NCBI GenBank assembly: GCA_012521805.1
Contig: JAAYLQ010000182.1
Coordinates: 1-7,387, forward strand
DNA: 7,387 bases
Reading direction: 5' to 3'
Source: Bacillota bacterium
Lineage (GTDB): Bacteria > Bacillota > Limnochordia > Darwinibacteriales > DTU012
In this document: piece after piece, positions 6,601-7,387 of the stretch
Layout: every line of letters begins with the position of its first letter
How positions within the stretch are numbered: position 1 is the stretch's first letter
Translations under genes and position numbers: made by a program
The notes under the pieces: model-generated
Told to the model about the DNA's origin: nothing
What the model saw: the letters and a program-made list of their open reading frames with translations, nothing else
Databases searched by the model: none

Positions 6601-7162
6601 TCAGCTTATCCAGATCGATCTCTTCAAGCAGGCGCTTAACTGCTTCAGCACCCATGCCGGCGGCAAAACCATTGCCGTACTTCGCCCGGTACTCCCGATA
6701 TTCTACATCACTGAGCAGCTGCTGCTTTGCTAAAGGTGTTTCACCGGGATCAAGCACAACATATGAGGCGAAGTATAAAATCTTTTCTAAAGTTCTGGGC
6801 GACATATCCAGGATCAGACCCATCCGACTGGGAATACCTTTAAAAAACCAAATATGGGAGACAGGCGCGGCCAGTTCAATATGACCCATCCTTTCCCGGC
6901 GGACCTTAGCACGGGTAACTTCTACACCGCAGCGATCACAAACAATCCCCTTGTACCTAACACGCTTATATTTTCCGCAGTGACACTCCCAATCCCGTGT
7001 CGGTCCAAATATCTTTTCACAAAACAAGCCTTCACGCTCTGGTTTTAAAGTGCGGTAGTTAATGGTCTCCGGTTTTTTTACCTCACCACTCGACCAGGCA
7101 CGAATTTTTTCAGGCGATGCTAAGCCAATGCGAATTCGATCAAAATTATTGACATCCAGCAA
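3620..7162 (-). CDS. rpoC: DNA-directed RNA polymerase subunit beta', TTG start
   Basis: The beta' subunit carries the catalytic centre of RNA polymerase. Started at TTG 7160-7162, it has 1180 residues, near the 1199 of B. subtilis, and begins [20 protein letters not shown] like that protein. An in-frame TTG at 7187-7189 would add nine residues but would place the ribosome binding site inside the gene. In order: zinc site 1 with Cys60, Cys62, Cys75, Cys78; the conserved core through [20 protein letters not shown] (309-328); the Mg-binding NADFDGDQM (447-455) with Asp449, Asp451, Asp453; the bridge helix around [20 protein letters not shown] (734-753); zinc site 2 with Cys773, Cys851, Cys858, Cys861; and the trigger loop with [12 protein letters not shown] (891-902), including Arg896 and His899. 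No intein or large lineage insert is present. The last 35 residues (from about 1146) are a Gln/Glu/Ala-rich unstructured tail. It follows rpoB by 42 nt. Confidence 0.98.
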   Translation of the reverse strand: [1180 protein letters not shown]

Positions 7163-7170
7163 GGGCTGTC

Positions 7171-7178
7171 CCTCCTTT
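7171..7178 (-). promoter_or_regulatory. Ribosome binding site of rpoC (decides the TTG start)
   Basis: AAAGGAGG on the minus strand is followed by 8 nt (GACAGCCC) and TTG at 7160-7162. It is the strongest Shine-Dalgarno match in the window. It places initiation at the TTG whose product aligns with the known RpoC N-terminus, not at the TTG 27 bases upstream. Confidence 0.88.
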
Positions 7179-7204
7179 TTGTCCTGCAACCACCTTACGC
7201 TCTA

Positions 7205-7387
7205 TTAAGAATCGATATCATCGTCATCAAATTCGTCAAAAGAATCAAGATCCAGATCTGCGTCTAAATCGAGATCCTCATCTAATGCGTCAAGATCGAC
7301 ATCCTCTACATCGAGATCATCATCTGGAGCTAAATCAGTGTCCTCTTCGTCATCAGCATCCTCGCTCTGAGCAGCCTTCTGAGAGCG
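7205..7387 (-). CDS. rpoB: RNA polymerase subunit beta, C-terminal 60 residues (cut by the window edge)
   Basis: A frame open to the right edge ends at TAA 7205-7207, followed at once by TAG. The 60 visible residues contain about 25 Asp and 6 Glu, and no Lys or Arg after the fourth residue; the last part alternates Asp and Leu (for example DLDLDADLDLD) and ends FDEFDDDDIDS. The conserved beta core lies beyond the window, so identity rests on position: it is on the same strand and ends 42 nt before rpoC, where rpoB is expected, and Bacillota RpoB proteins commonly end in an acidic, poorly conserved tail (B. subtilis does). The tail is probably disordered and exposed near the clamp and beta' N-terminus. 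Nothing suggests a frameshift, because the frame is clean and the tail is consistent throughout. Confidence 0.85.
   Translation of the reverse strand, partial: RSQKAAQSEDADDEEDTDLAPDDDLDVEDVDLDALDEDLDLDADLDLDSFDEFDDDDIDS

Noticed and set aside
7205..7387. Acidic tail as a frameshift artefact or unrelated small gene
   Set aside because: The frame is continuous to the edge, uniformly Asp-rich, ends in tandem stops just before rpoC, and Bacillota RpoB proteins do carry acidic tails.

Overview
The window is one continuous piece of the rpoBC-str transcription and translation cluster. Every gene lies on the minus strand, so it is read from the right edge to the left. In transcription order it holds the end of rpoB, a complete rpoC, a small L7Ae-family RNA-binding protein gene (rplGB, formerly ybxF), rpsL (S12), rpsG (S7), fusA (EF-G), and the first 53 codons of tuf (EF-Tu). 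No mobile element, CRISPR array, tRNA or rRNA gene is visible. No stretch over 300 bases lacks a gene; the largest gap is 133 bases, between rpoC and rplGB.

The organism is probably a member of the Bacillota (Firmicutes), Clostridia-like or a related class, of medium G+C content. The reasons are a Bacillus-type RpoC (about 1180 residues, starting MLDVNNFD, no large lineage insert), the 138-residue S12 with the longer N-terminal insert known from Bacillus, an L7Ae-like gene between rpoC and rpsL, and strong Shine-Dalgarno sites. Genus or species cannot be fixed from this window.

Right end (7205-7387): the last 60 codons of rpoB, ending in a very acidic Asp/Leu-rich tail and tandem stops. 3620-7162: rpoC, best started at a TTG codon behind a strong ribosome binding site. 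3487-3619: the only sizeable intergenic region. It holds a near-consensus sigma-A promoter (TTGACA, 17 nt, TAAAAT, with extended -10 TGG), an inverted repeat laid over its -35 and spacer, and a perfect 11-bp hairpin beginning about 10 nt after the expected transcription start. 178-3486: rplGB, rpsL, rpsG and fusA, separated by 25, 51 and 26 nt. 1-159: tuf, starting 18 nt after fusA.

Together these genes make the catalytic core of RNA polymerase, two 30S proteins and the two GTPases of elongation. The internal promoter offers a way to raise the ribosomal and elongation-factor genes above the polymerase genes. There is no clear rpoC terminator, so read-through from rpoBC is also expected. Coding content is ordinary and strongly conserved. 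The parts worth attention are the promoter/hairpin region, the use of TTG and GTG starts in essential highly expressed genes, and the acidic RpoB tail. I see no evidence of an undescribed system here.
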